The notes beneath the pieces are model-generated. The model searched no databases. It was not told the DNA's origin and worked only from the letters and a program-made list of their open reading frames with translations. From Streptomyces sp. NBC_00663 (GTDB taxonomy: Bacteria > Actinomycetota > Actinomycetes > Streptomycetales > Streptomycetaceae), in assembly GCF_036226885.1 (NCBI RefSeq), contig NZ_CP109027.1, forward strand, positions 8,618,001 through 8,682,000: DNA of 64,000 nt, written 5' to 3'. The translations under genes and the position numbers were made by a program. Numbering within the stretch: position 1 is the first letter of the stretch; every line of letters begins with the position of its first letter. Of the stretch, positions 45,517 to 53,601 are shown in pieces.

Positions 45517-46722
45517 TCAGAAGCGGGCCCCGATACCCGCCCCGTTGCGCGGCACCAGGAACGACGGCGCCGACGGGAGCGAACCGTCGGTGGCCCGCGC
45601 GCCCGTGAGGGGTGCCGGGTCCGTGCTCAGGACCGCCGCGGCGTTCCAAGTGCCGCCCAGATTCCATGAGTTGCCGCTGGCGGCCGTGCTCGACCCGACG
45701 GCCGCCGCACGGGCGTCGGCGACCGAGAGATTCGCGGTGAGCGTGGCCGTCCCGCCCGAGACATCGGCGTCGAAACCGGTGCCGGCGTTGGCCCACGTCG
45801 TGTCGCGGGTCAGCGCCAGCGCCCCCGGATTGCCGTTGTCCGTGAAACCGTGCGCCGCGTTCTTGAAGGCGACGCTGTTGCGCACGGTGTGCCCCACCGC
45901 CGGGGCCGGGCTGCCGCCGCCCAGCTTGAAGCCGTTGCCGTCGCCCGCGAAGTCCGGGAAGTTCCAGCGGTTGTAGCCGTTGCCGTACGCGACCGTGTTC
46001 TCGATCGTGATCGGCGAGGTGAACTTCCAGGCGTCGAAGCCGTCGTCGACGTTGTTCCACAGCCGGGCGCCGCGCACCACGTTGCCCGTGCCGCTGCCCT
46101 CCTTGACGGCCAGTCCGTCGGCGCTCTCACCGTTCTTGCGCGGATCACGGTTGCCGTAGCTGTCCAGGTTCAGGATCTGGTTGTCGCCGGAGGCGCCCTG
46201 GAGCTGGAACCCGGACTCGTAGTTGTCGTGGGTCTTCAGCCGGGAGAAGACATTGCCGTCGCAGCCGTCGCAGTAGATCCCGTACGGGCCGTTGACGATC
46301 TCCAGGTCCGAGATCCGCCAGTACGACGCCTCCTGGTGGACCGCCCCGCGCTCGGCCCGCGGGATGCTGCCCCCGACGGGCGTGTGGCTCGCGGGCAGCT
46401 GCTCACCGTCGACCACCACGCGCTCCCCCTGGTAGGCGCCCAGGGAGATGGGCTGGGACGCGGTGCCCGAGTGGGTGATCGTGATGTTGTCGGTGAGGGC
46501 GTAGGTGCCCCCGCGCACGGCGATGACGTCACCGGGTGCGGCCAGGTCCACCGCCTTCTGGATGGTCCGCAGCGGCTGGGTGAGCGTGCCCGCGGCGGAG
46601 TCGTTCCCGTCGGTGGCCACCACCAGTGTTCTCGGTGCCGCGGTCGCCTCACCCGCCAGACCCAGTGTCGTCGCCGCCATCGCGCCCACGATCGCCGCCG
46701 TCCAGATCGACGCGTTCCGCAT
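45517..46722 (-). CDS. Secreted pectate lyase-like right-handed beta-helix protein (PL9 type)
   Basis: 401-residue extracellular polysaccharide lyase. The signal peptide ends near GEATAAPRT. Parallel beta-helix coils begin LVVATDGNDSAAGT and carry the PL9 calcium-site features NVDDGFDAWKF and GDGNGFKLGG. It should cleave polygalacturonate by beta-elimination. One Cys pair (IYCDGCDG) lies in the middle. It stands alone on the minus strand, with its stop 24 bases after the Zur-like site, and adds to the plant-polymer and glycan enzymes of this window. Confidence 0.9.
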   Translation of the reverse strand: MRNASIWTAAIVGAMAATTLGLAGEATAAPRTLVVATDGNDSAAGTLTQPLRTIQKAVDLAAPGDVIAVRGGTYALTDNITITHSGTASQPISLGAYQGERVVVDGEQLPASHTPVGGSIPRAERGAVHQEASYWRISDLEIVNGPYGIYCDGCDGNVFSRLKTHDNYESGFQLQGASGDNQILNLDSYGNRDPRKNGESADGLAVKEGSGTGNVVRGARLWNNVDDGFDAWKFTSPITIENTVAYGNGYNRWNFPDFAGDGNGFKLGGGSPAPAVGHTVRNSVAFKNAAHGFTDNGNPGALALTRDTTWANAGTGFDADVSGGTATLTANLSVADARAAAVGSSTAASGNSWNLGGTWNAAAVLSTDPAPLTGARATDGSLPSAPSFLVPRNGAGIGARF

Positions 46723-46808
46723 GTGACCCTCCCGCCTCCGCTGCCTGCCCTGCCGCAGAGAAGTGGCCGCACGGCGCCGGAAGGTTGCCGGGTCCTAAGG
46801 TGAGCGGT

Positions 46809-47297
46809 GTGACCGACAGTAAACGCCCCCTCGCCGTGTTCGACCTCGACAACACCCTCGCGGACACCGCCCACCGGCAGCACTTCCTGGAGCGGAAGCC
46901 GCGCGACTGGGACGGCTTCTTCGCCGCGGCCCCCGCGGATCCGCCCCTCCCGCGGGGCATCGCGCTGGTGCTGGAGCACGCGCAGGAGTGCGAGGTCGTC
47001 TACCTCACCGGCCGGCCCGAGCGCTGCCGGCAGGACACGGTGGACTGGCTCGCCGCCCAGGGACTGCCCGAGGGCCGCATTCACATGCGGCGGGACAACG
47101 ACCGCAGGCCCGCCCGGCGCACCAAGCTGGAGATCCTCCGCCGCCTGGAGCGCACCCGGGAGATCAGGGTGCTGGTGGACGACGACGAACTCGTCTGCGA
47201 GGACGCCGAACGGGCCGGTTTCACGGTGGTACGGGCGCGCTGGACCGCCCCCTCCGCCACGCTGGAGAACGCGCAGGAGCGGGAGGGGCGGACCTAG
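46809..47297 (+). CDS. HAD-like phosphatase (polynucleotide kinase 3'-phosphatase type)
   Basis: 162-residue HAD protein. Motif I FDLDNTLADT supplies Asp12 and Asp14; motif II is VVYLTGRPERCR, and motif III/IV is VLVDDDELVCEDAERAG. The sequence resembles the phosphatase domain of T4-type polynucleotide kinase or LNS2/acid phosphatase relatives that act on 3'-phosphates, but no kinase domain is attached. GTG 46809 follows AAGGTGAG. Substrate uncertain. It is divergent from the pectate lyase and ends in a strong terminator. Confidence 0.83.
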   Translation: MTDSKRPLAVFDLDNTLADTAHRQHFLERKPRDWDGFFAAAPADPPLPRGIALVLEHAQECEVVYLTGRPERCRQDTVDWLAAQGLPEGRIHMRRDNDRRPARRTKLEILRRLERTREIRVLVDDDELVCEDAERAGFTVVRARWTAPSATLENAQEREGRT

Positions 47298-47327
47298 GGC
47301 CTGTCCGGCGGACAGGCCCTAGGTCCG
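47289..47327. terminator. Strong bidirectional terminator
   Basis: Perfect 18-base arms CGGACCTAGGGCCTGTCC and its complement around a GGC loop. It includes the HAD gene stop and ends six bases before the stop of the convergent dodecin gene, so it can end both transcripts. Confidence 0.82.
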
Positions 47328-47332
47328 GACGG

Positions 47333-47548
47333 TCAGTCCGACTCCTCCAGGCGGAAGCCGACCTTCAGGCCGACTTGCCAGTGCGCGACCTGACCGTTCT
47401 CGATCTGGCCCCGTACCTGGGTCACCTCGAACCAGTCGAGGTTGCGGAGGGTCTGGGAGGCGCGGCTGATGCCGTTGTTGATCGCCTGGTCGACGCCGTC
47501 GGGCGAGGTGCCGACGATCTCGGTCACCCGATAGGTGTGATTCGTCAT
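47333..47548 (-). CDS. Dodecin family flavin-binding protein
   Basis: 71-residue dodecin, the usual length. The sequence VTEIVGTSPDGVDQAINN and the ligand-stacking Trp in LDWFEVTQVRG are typical, as is GQIENGQVAHWQVGLKVGFR. Dodecins form hollow dodecamers that store riboflavin or FMN and quench it, or CoA in some actinobacteria. It lies 44 bases downstream of egtD on the same strand and could be read from the egt operon. Confidence 0.93.
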   Translation of the reverse strand: MTNHTYRVTEIVGTSPDGVDQAINNGISRASQTLRNLDWFEVTQVRGQIENGQVAHWQVGLKVGFRLEESD

Positions 47549-47591
47549 GGATCCACCGTGCCCCAGGCGACGGCCGAGCGCGAGCCGTCCG

Positions 47592-48554
47592 TCATCGCAC
47601 CCGGCTCAGCGACAACGCGAAGCGGCCCTCGTCGTCCGTCCACCAGTGGGACAACTCGAGTCCCACGGCGGCCAGTTCGCCCCGCACTCCCTCCTTCCGG
47701 AACTTCGCCGAGATCTCCGTGTGCAGTTCCTCGCCGGCCGCGAAGTCGACGGCGAGGTCCAGGGCGGGAATCTTCACGGTCTGCGCGGTGCGGGAGCGCA
47801 GCCGCATCTCGATCCACTCGTTCTTCGCGTCCCACAGGGCCACGTGGTCGAAGGCGGCGGGATCGAAGTCGGCGTCCAGCTCCCGGTCGACGACCGTGAG
47901 GACGTTCTTGTTGAACGCGGCCGTCACACCCGCCGCGTCGTCGTACGCCCTGACCAGCACCTTCTTGTCCTTGACGAGATCCGTGCCGAGCAGCAGGGCG
48001 TCGCCGGGGGAGAGCAGGGCGCGGACCGAGGCCAGGAACGCCTTCCGTTCGGCCGGCAGCAGATTGCCGATCGTGCCGCCGAGGAAGGCGACCAGCCGGG
48101 GCCCCGGCGTCTCGGGCAGGACCAGCTCGGCCGTGAAGTCGGCGATGAGCGCGTGCACGCTCAGCGACGGCCGCTCGGCGATGAGCGCGTGACCGGCCTG
48201 GGTGAGCGCGCTCTCGCTGACGTCGACCGGGAGGTAGGTGTGCAGACCCGTGAGCGCGTCGATGAGGTACCGCGTCTTCTCCGAGGAGCCGGAGCCCAGT
48301 TCGACGAGGGTGCGGGCCTCGGTCGCCGCCGCGATCTCGGCGGAGCGGGCGACAAGGATCTCCCGTTCCGCGCGGGTCGGGTAGTACTCGGGCAACTCGG
48401 TGATCCGATCGAAGAGTTCGCTGCCATGGGCGTCGTAGAACCACTTCGGTGGGAGGGTCTTCGGGGTGCGGGTCAGGCCGTGCAGGACGTCGGCGCGCAG
48501 GGCGGCCTCGGTGGCGTCCTCGGGCAGGGTGCGGGTCAGGCGGAACGGGCTCAC
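47592..48554 (-). CDS. egtD: L-histidine N-alpha-methyltransferase EgtD
   Basis: 320-residue SAM methyltransferase that makes hercynine (trimethylhistidine), the first committed step of ergothioneine synthesis. Signature parts: LPPKWFYDAHGSELFDRITE, YYPTRAEREIL, VELGSGSSEKTRYL (SAM loop), FLGGTIGNL and the C-terminal histidine-binding SAKFRKEG. The GTG at 48554 overlaps the egtC stop (GTGA). Last gene of egtABCD. Confidence 0.95.
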   Translation of the reverse strand: MSPFRLTRTLPEDATEAALRADVLHGLTRTPKTLPPKWFYDAHGSELFDRITELPEYYPTRAEREILVARSAEIAAATEARTLVELGSGSSEKTRYLIDALTGLHTYLPVDVSESALTQAGHALIAERPSLSVHALIADFTAELVLPETPGPRLVAFLGGTIGNLLPAERKAFLASVRALLSPGDALLLGTDLVKDKKVLVRAYDDAAGVTAAFNKNVLTVVDRELDADFDPAAFDHVALWDAKNEWIEMRLRSRTAQTVKIPALDLAVDFAAGEELHTEISAKFRKEGVRGELAAVGLELSHWWTDDEGRFALSLSRVR

Positions 48555-49330
48555 GTGCGCGGCTCCTTCAGCGATTCCACGGAGGGCTCCTTGAGCGGCG
48601 TCAGCAGCACGTCGGTGCCGCTGGCCGCGAGCAGCGTGCGGTCGGGGACCTCCTGCCAGTGCGGATCGTCGTCGTAGGGCTCGGAGGCCACTACGGTGCT
48701 GCGGCCGGGGCTCGCCAGATACCAGAGGGTGTCGCCCCAGGCGGTCGCGGCGATGGACTCGCCGTTGGTGAGGAGGAGGTTGAGGCGGGACCCGGGGGCC
48801 GCCGCGGCGACCTCCAGGACTGTGTCGGCCAGCGCCTGTCCCTCCTCGTCGCCGGCCCGGAGTCGGGCGAGGACGAGGGCCCACACGAACGCGGAGTCGT
48901 TGCGGGCCTCCATCGCCAGCAGATCCGCCGCCGGAAGGGTCTCCGTCAACGGTGCCAGGGAGCGGGGCCAGCCCTTGACGGCGCCGTTGTGGCTGAACAG
49001 CCACGGCCCGCTCGCGAAGGGCGCCGCCGCGGCTTCGGCGTCGGCGCCGGACAGGGTCGCGTCACGGACGGCGGCGAGGAGGGCGCCGGTGCGGACCACC
49101 CTCGCCAGGTCGGCGAAGGACTGGTCCGCCCAGATCGGGCCCGCCCGGCGGTAGCGCGCCGGCACCGGGTCGCCCGGCGCATACCAACCGACCCCGAAAC
49201 CATCGGCGTTGACGGTCCCGTACCGCTGCCGCCGAGGCGCCCACGACTGCCGGTACAAGCTGTGCGGCGGCGCCACCAGGAGGCTGCCGAGCGGCTCCTC
49301 GGGGCCCAGATAGGCCAGGTGACGGCACAT
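48551..49330 (-). CDS. egtC: Gamma-glutamyl-hercynylcysteine S-oxide hydrolase EgtC
   Basis: 259-residue class II glutamine amidotransferase-type hydrolase. The mature enzyme begins at Cys2 (MCRHLAYLG), the Ntn nucleophile. NADGFGVGWY and LFSHNGAVKGW match the family. It removes glutamate from the EgtB product. The ATG at 49330 overlaps the egtB stop and its own stop overlaps the egtD GTG, four bases each. Confidence 0.95.
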   Translation of the reverse strand: MCRHLAYLGPEEPLGSLLVAPPHSLYRQSWAPRRQRYGTVNADGFGVGWYAPGDPVPARYRRAGPIWADQSFADLARVVRTGALLAAVRDATLSGADAEAAAAPFASGPWLFSHNGAVKGWPRSLAPLTETLPAADLLAMEARNDSAFVWALVLARLRAGDEEGQALADTVLEVAAAAPGSRLNLLLTNGESIAATAWGDTLWYLASPGRSTVVASEPYDDDPHWQEVPDRTLLAASGTDVLLTPLKEPSVESLKEPRT

Positions 49331-50640
49331 CAGACGCCCTCCGCGGACCGGGCGGTGCGGAAGCCGGAGAAGATCTGCCGCCGGATCGGGTAGTCCCAGT
49401 TGCGGAACGTCCCCCGGCAGGCCACCGCGTCCACGGCGAACGAACCGCCGCGCAGCACCTTGTACTCGGGGCCGAAGAACACCTCCGAGTACTCCTTGTA
49501 CGGGAACGCCTGGAAACCGGGGTACGGGAGGAAGTCGCTCGCCGTCCACTCCCACACGTCGCCGATCAACTGGCGTACACCCAGCGGGGATTCGCCCTCC
49601 GGGTAACTGCCCGCCGGGGCCGGGCGCAGATGCCGCTGGCCGAGGTTGGCGTGCTCGGGGCCCGGGTCGGCGTCGCCCCACGGGTAGCGCGTCGAGCGGT
49701 CGGTGGTGGGGTCGTGACGGGCCGCCTTCTCCCACTCGGCCTCCGTGGGCAGCCGGCGCCCGGCCCAGCGGGCGTACGCGTCGGCCTCGTACCAGCTCAC
49801 GTGCACCACCGGCTCGTCGGGCGGGACGGCCTCGGTGACGCCGAACCTGCGGCGCAGCCACTGATCGCCGTCGCGGCGCCAGAACAGCGGGGCGTCGATC
49901 GAGTGCTCCCGAATGTGCGCCCAGCCGGCCGGTGACCACCACCGGTCGACCGAGTAGCCGCCGTCCTCGATGAACTCCTGGTACGCCCCGTTGGTGACCG
50001 GAGCGGTGTCGATGTGGAACGGCGCCACCTCGCGCCGGTGCGCGGGGCGTTCGTTGTCCAGCGCCCAGGGCTCCGTGGAGGTGCCCATCATGAACGGGCC
50101 GCCGGGGACGAGGACTTCGGCCGGGCCGGTGTACAGGGGCGCCGGTTTCGGGTCGGGGGCGGTGAGCGCCTGCGGGCCGGTGCGGAGCTGATGCGTGATC
50201 AGCATCGTCTCGTCGTGCTGCTGTTCGTGCTGGGCGATCATCCCGAAGGCGAAGCCGGCCTCGGTGAGCCGGGTGCCGTGGAAGGCGGTCGACTCCAGCA
50301 GGTCCAGGACCCTGCCGCGCACCTCCGCCGCGTACTTCCGGGCCTCGGCGGGCGGTAGCAGCGGCAGCTTCGGCCGTTCCGCGCGCGGGTGCTCGAAGGC
50401 GTCGTACAGGCCGTCGATCTCCGGGCGCATCGCCTCCCGGCCCGCGACCCCCCGCAGCAGCCACAGCTCCTCCTGGTTGCCGATGTGGGCGAGGTCCCAC
50501 ACCAGCGGGGACATCAGGGGGGAGTGCTGGGCGGTGAGGTCGGGGTCGTCGACGCAGCTGGTCAGCAGCGTGGTGCGGTCGCGGGCCGTGGTGAGGGTGG
50601 TCAGCGCCCGTACGCGGAGCGTCTCGGCGTCGTCGGTCAT
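49330..50640 (-). CDS. egtB: Ergothioneine sulfoxide synthase EgtB
   Basis: 436-residue non-haem iron enzyme. The N-terminal DinB-like part supplies the iron ligands His52 (DLAHIGNQEE) and His138/His142 (QHEQQHDET). The C-terminal FGE-sulfatase domain (about 175-430) has GGPFMMGT, WYEADAYARWAGRRLPTEAE, VWEWTASDF and GGSFAV. It joins gamma-glutamylcysteine (or cysteine) to hercynine with oxygen to give the sulfoxide. Use of gamma-Glu-Cys is expected because EgtA and EgtC are present. It overlaps both neighbours by four bases. Confidence 0.96.
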   Translation of the reverse strand: MTDDAETLRVRALTTLTTARDRTTLLTSCVDDPDLTAQHSPLMSPLVWDLAHIGNQEELWLLRGVAGREAMRPEIDGLYDAFEHPRAERPKLPLLPPAEARKYAAEVRGRVLDLLESTAFHGTRLTEAGFAFGMIAQHEQQHDETMLITHQLRTGPQALTAPDPKPAPLYTGPAEVLVPGGPFMMGTSTEPWALDNERPAHRREVAPFHIDTAPVTNGAYQEFIEDGGYSVDRWWSPAGWAHIREHSIDAPLFWRRDGDQWLRRRFGVTEAVPPDEPVVHVSWYEADAYARWAGRRLPTEAEWEKAARHDPTTDRSTRYPWGDADPGPEHANLGQRHLRPAPAGSYPEGESPLGVRQLIGDVWEWTASDFLPYPGFQAFPYKEYSEVFFGPEYKVLRGGSFAVDAVACRGTFRNWDYPIRRQIFSGFRTARSAEGV

Positions 50641-52040
50641 GTGCGGAGGTCCTTCCCGTGCGGCCGGTCCAGCTGTTCGTCGGCGAGGTGGTTCCTGTGC
50701 GGCCGGTCCGGCGGTTCGTCGGCGGGGTGGTTCCTGTGCGGCCGGTCCGGCGGTTCGTCGGCGTTGTTCCCGCGCAGCAGGTCCAGCAGGTCGTCGGCGG
50801 GGCAGCGGCCCTGGCGGACGTAGCGCTCCAGATACGCGGCGACCGCGCCCCGGACCTCGTCGGTCGCGCCGAGCCTCGGCAGGGCGTCGAGGGCGGCCGT
50901 GAAGCACTGGACGGCCACGTCGTGCAGTTCCGGGTCGGCGAGACCGGTGCGCGCCGCGTCCAGCCACAGCGGGTTGTGCGGGGCCGGCCGCCCCAGCGAC
51001 CGCTCGGCCAGCGGCTTCACCGCGCGGTAGGCGGTCTCGGCCGCCTCCGGGTCGTCGAACAGCGCCGTCGTCACCGCGAGCGGCACGATCCAGCCGTCCT
51101 CGCCGGGCTGGGCGTCCATCATGCGCAACTCGATGTGGCCGCGCGGTCTGATCGGCGGGAAGAGGGTGGTGAGGTGGTAGTCGAGGTCCTCCCGCGTCGG
51201 CGGCCTCGGCACGCCGGAGCGGGTCCAGTCGCGGAAGGTCATGCCGTCCGGGACGTCCCAGGCCCGGCCGTCCTGCCGTATGCACATCACCGGGGCGTCG
51301 AGCACATGCCGCGCCCAGGTCTCGCGGGGGTCCCCGTCCAGCGGGGGAGCGCCCGCGCGGCCCGCGCCGATCTCCATCCACAGCAGCTGCCGGGTGGAGA
51401 GCCAGCCAGTGGGCTCCCGGCCGACCAGCGGGGAGTTGGCGAACGCGGCGACCAGTACCGCGCCCAGCTGATGCGCCAGCCACCAGCGCCGGCCGTGCCC
51501 GAGCGGGCCCGGTTCCTCGTAGCCGGCGTCCAGGCAGACCTGCACGGACGCGGAGGTGCACATCATCGCGCGGCCGGCCGGGCCGGTGCGGTCGAGGCAC
51601 GCCTCCATGGCGTCGTAGCGGGGCTCGTGGAGATACCGGCGAGGGGAGTGCCAGGGATCGTGCCCGAGGCCGACGAGGCCGAGACCGTGCCCGGCGAGCG
51701 CCGTACGGACGGCGTCGAGGTCGGCGGAGACGGTGCCGATGCACTCCATCAGGGAGGCGGCGGGCGGCGAGCTGAGCTCCAGCTGGCCGCCGGGCTCGAC
51801 GGTGAGCGCCGAGCTCAGGGGCACGGTCCGCAGTGCGGCGTAGGCCGCTTCGAGTCGTTCGGGTGTGACGGGGAGCTGCGGTGTCCGCAGCTCGTGGACG
51901 AGCCATTCCACCTCTACCCCGACGGTGCGGGGCGGTCCGGTCTTGAAGCAGATGCCCCTGACCAGGGCCTCCACCTCGGCGGCGGACAGAGCGGTGCGGG
52001 GCTCCGTACAGTCGCTACAGTCGGTAACCGAATCGGACAT
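50637..52040 (-). CDS. egtA: Glutamate-cysteine ligase EgtA
   Basis: 467-residue carboxylate-amine ligase making gamma-glutamylcysteine for EgtB. The catalytic fold covers about residues 25-425, with VGVEVEWLVHE, EPGGQLELSSPP (magnesium and ATP site) and HIELRMMDAQPG. The last 42 residues are three 13-residue repeats (ADE-x2-DRPH-x-NH type) absent from the core family. ATG 52040 chosen for the family-like N-terminus; the stop overlaps the egtB start (ATGA). First gene of egtABCD; the last step enzyme EgtE is not in this window. Confidence 0.94.
   Translation of the reverse strand: MSDSVTDCSDCTEPRTALSAAEVEALVRGICFKTGPPRTVGVEVEWLVHELRTPQLPVTPERLEAAYAALRTVPLSSALTVEPGGQLELSSPPAASLMECIGTVSADLDAVRTALAGHGLGLVGLGHDPWHSPRRYLHEPRYDAMEACLDRTGPAGRAMMCTSASVQVCLDAGYEEPGPLGHGRRWWLAHQLGAVLVAAFANSPLVGREPTGWLSTRQLLWMEIGAGRAGAPPLDGDPRETWARHVLDAPVMCIRQDGRAWDVPDGMTFRDWTRSGVPRPPTREDLDYHLTTLFPPIRPRGHIELRMMDAQPGEDGWIVPLAVTTALFDDPEAAETAYRAVKPLAERSLGRPAPHNPLWLDAARTGLADPELHDVAVQCFTAALDALPRLGATDEVRGAVAAYLERYVRQGRCPADDLLDLLRGNNADEPPDRPHRNHPADEPPDRPHRNHLADEQLDRPHGKDLRT
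50658..50774. repeat. 39-base tandem repeat (3 copies) in the 3' end of egtA
   Basis: Units start at 50658, 50697 and 50736, each beginning GTGCGGCCGGTCC and containing TTCGTCGGCG. Copies 1 and 2 differ by about four bases; copy 3 diverges after its first 28 bases. The unit is 13 codons, so copy-number change keeps the reading frame and only lengthens or shortens the EgtA tail. Confidence 0.9.
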
Positions 52041-52317
52041 GTCGGGATCCTCCTGAGATTCCACCATGCCGCCGGCCCGGATGATGTTGGCCGGACCGGC
52101 ATCGCTCGTCCCACCCAAAACCCTCGAAGCGAATCGCACAAGGGTGCACATTGCCGCAATCGGGGCTGACGATCTCCGTTTCCTGTGCGTTTCCTGGGTG
52201 TTCTCGAGGCCGGGAAACTCCGTTGCACCGTAGGACCAGCATCGCCCACGATGCCTGCATGAGCACGACGGGGGAGCGCGCACGGCGCGCGATCGTGGCG
52301 CCCACGGGGGTGGCGCC

Positions 52318-53133
52318 ATGAGCGCGCGCCTGCGCGGGATCGCCCAGCAGACGGAACAGATCGTCGAGGCCGGTTTCTATCGCCTCCCTGACGGGCGCGA
52401 GGTGTCCGTGGGGGAGGCGACAGAAGCCGCGCGGGCCGGTACGCGGATGTACGGGCCGGTGCCGGTGCCGGTGCCGGTCTGGACGCCGGCCGACCTGTTC
52501 GTCGAGGTCACCGGCGAGAGCAGCCTGGAGGCCGCGCGCCGGCTCGGCGGCAACCCGGCCGTCCTGAACTTCGCCTCGGCCCGCAACCCCGGCGGCGGCT
52601 ATCTCAACGGCGCCCAGGCCCAGGAGGAGGCCCTGTGCCGGGCCTCCGCGCTGTACGCGTGCGTACGGGAGGCCCGAGACTTCTACGACCACCACCGGGC
52701 CCACCGCGACCCGTTCTACACCGACCGTGTCCTCCACTCACCGGCCGTGCCCGTCTTCCGCGACGACCGTGGCCGGTTCCTGGACGAGCCGTACCTCTGC
52801 GGCTTCCTGACGGCCGCCGCGCCCAACGCGGGCGTCGTCCGGCGTACGGCGCCGGAGCGGGCCGGCGAGCTGCCGCGGGCCCTGGCCGTCCGCGCCGAGC
52901 GGGTGCTGGAGGTCGCGGCGGCCGAGGGGTACCGGCGGCTGGTGCTCGGGGCGTGGGGGTGCGGGGTCTTCCAGAACGATCCGACGCAGGTGGCGGGGGC
53001 CTTTCACGCCCTGTTGCGGCCCGGGGGAAGGTTCGCGGAGGCCTTCGAGCACGTGGTGTTCGGGGTCCTCGACCGCACGCAGGGTCACGTGGTGCGGGCG
53101 GCCTTCGAGAAGACCTTTCAGGTCCAGCCGTAG
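52318..53133 (+). CDS. TIGR02452 family protein, bacterial-type poly(ADP-ribose) glycohydrolase
   Basis: 271-residue macro-domain-related protein. The signature NPGGG followed eleven residues later by QEE is the PARG catalytic motif, with the Glu pair as expected catalytic residues. Other conserved parts are VLNFASARN, GVFQNDPTQVAGAF and the C-terminal HVVFGVLD. It probably removes ADP-ribose polymers or ADP-ribose marks. The ATG at 52318 overlaps the stop of a 20-codon upstream frame (52259-52321). It is divergent from egtA and its 3' end overlaps the convergent PemK-like gene by 16 bases. Confidence 0.88.
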   Translation: MSARLRGIAQQTEQIVEAGFYRLPDGREVSVGEATEAARAGTRMYGPVPVPVPVWTPADLFVEVTGESSLEAARRLGGNPAVLNFASARNPGGGYLNGAQAQEEALCRASALYACVREARDFYDHHRAHRDPFYTDRVLHSPAVPVFRDDRGRFLDEPYLCGFLTAAAPNAGVVRRTAPERAGELPRALAVRAERVLEVAAAEGYRRLVLGAWGCGVFQNDPTQVAGAFHALLRPGGRFAEAFEHVVFGVLDRTQGHVVRAAFEKTFQVQP

Positions 53134-53564
53134 CGCTCGTGCAGCCGCTGCCTGACCAGGTTGAACCGGCCGCGGTCCAGCGCGCACGCCTCCCGGCGCA
53201 TGCCGTCCTCGTGCAGCCGCAGGATGCGGTCCACGTCCACCCAGGAGTCGCGGCCCGACTTGTCCCAGGGGCCGCTGCCGATCGGCACCCACTCGCGGTC
53301 GCCGTCGTGCCGCTTGCTGGACAGCTGCACGGCGAGGACGGTCCCGGCCGCCTCCCTGGCCACCACCAGCACGGGCCGGTCCTTGCCCCGCCCGTCGTTC
53401 TCCTCGAAGGGCACCCAGGTCCACACGATCTCCCCGGGGTCCGGGTCGCCGTCGTGCGCGGGTGAGTACTCGGTGCGCACCCGGCCCACCTCGCGCGGGG
53501 CGGCCTCGGTGGTGGCGGTGGCGCCGAAGCGGCCGGGAACGTTCTCATCGGTAAACGCAGTCAC
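53118..53564 (-). CDS. PemK/MazF-like protein, no antitoxin gene beside it
   Basis: 148-residue protein with a MazF/PemK-type barrel: GEIVWTWVPFEENDGRGKDRP and LVVAREAAGTVLAVQLSSKRH match the family, with a longer N-terminus than true MazF (about 45 extra residues). The second half has SGRDSWVDVDRILRLHEDG. No small antitoxin frame lies up- or downstream; the next gene on the strand is flotillin. In Streptomyces such solitary proteins may be non-toxic housekeeping relatives. Cytoplasmic. Confidence 0.78.
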   Translation of the reverse strand: MTAFTDENVPGRFGATATTEAAPREVGRVRTEYSPAHDGDPDPGEIVWTWVPFEENDGRGKDRPVLVVAREAAGTVLAVQLSSKRHDGDREWVPIGSGPWDKSGRDSWVDVDRILRLHEDGMRREACALDRGRFNLVRQRLHERYGWT

Positions 53565-53601
53565 GGGGGCACCTTAGAGGGTGCCCCCGTGAGCCCTTGC
53601 G

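Noticed and set aside
50658..50774. Repeat array considered as CRISPR
   Set aside because: Only three head-to-tail 39-base units without spacers, in frame inside egtA, and no cas genes.
52318..53564. DarTG-like toxin-antitoxin pair
   Set aside because: The PARG-like protein is not a DarG macrodomain antitoxin, the neighbour is a PemK fold and not a DarT, and the genes are convergent, not an operon.
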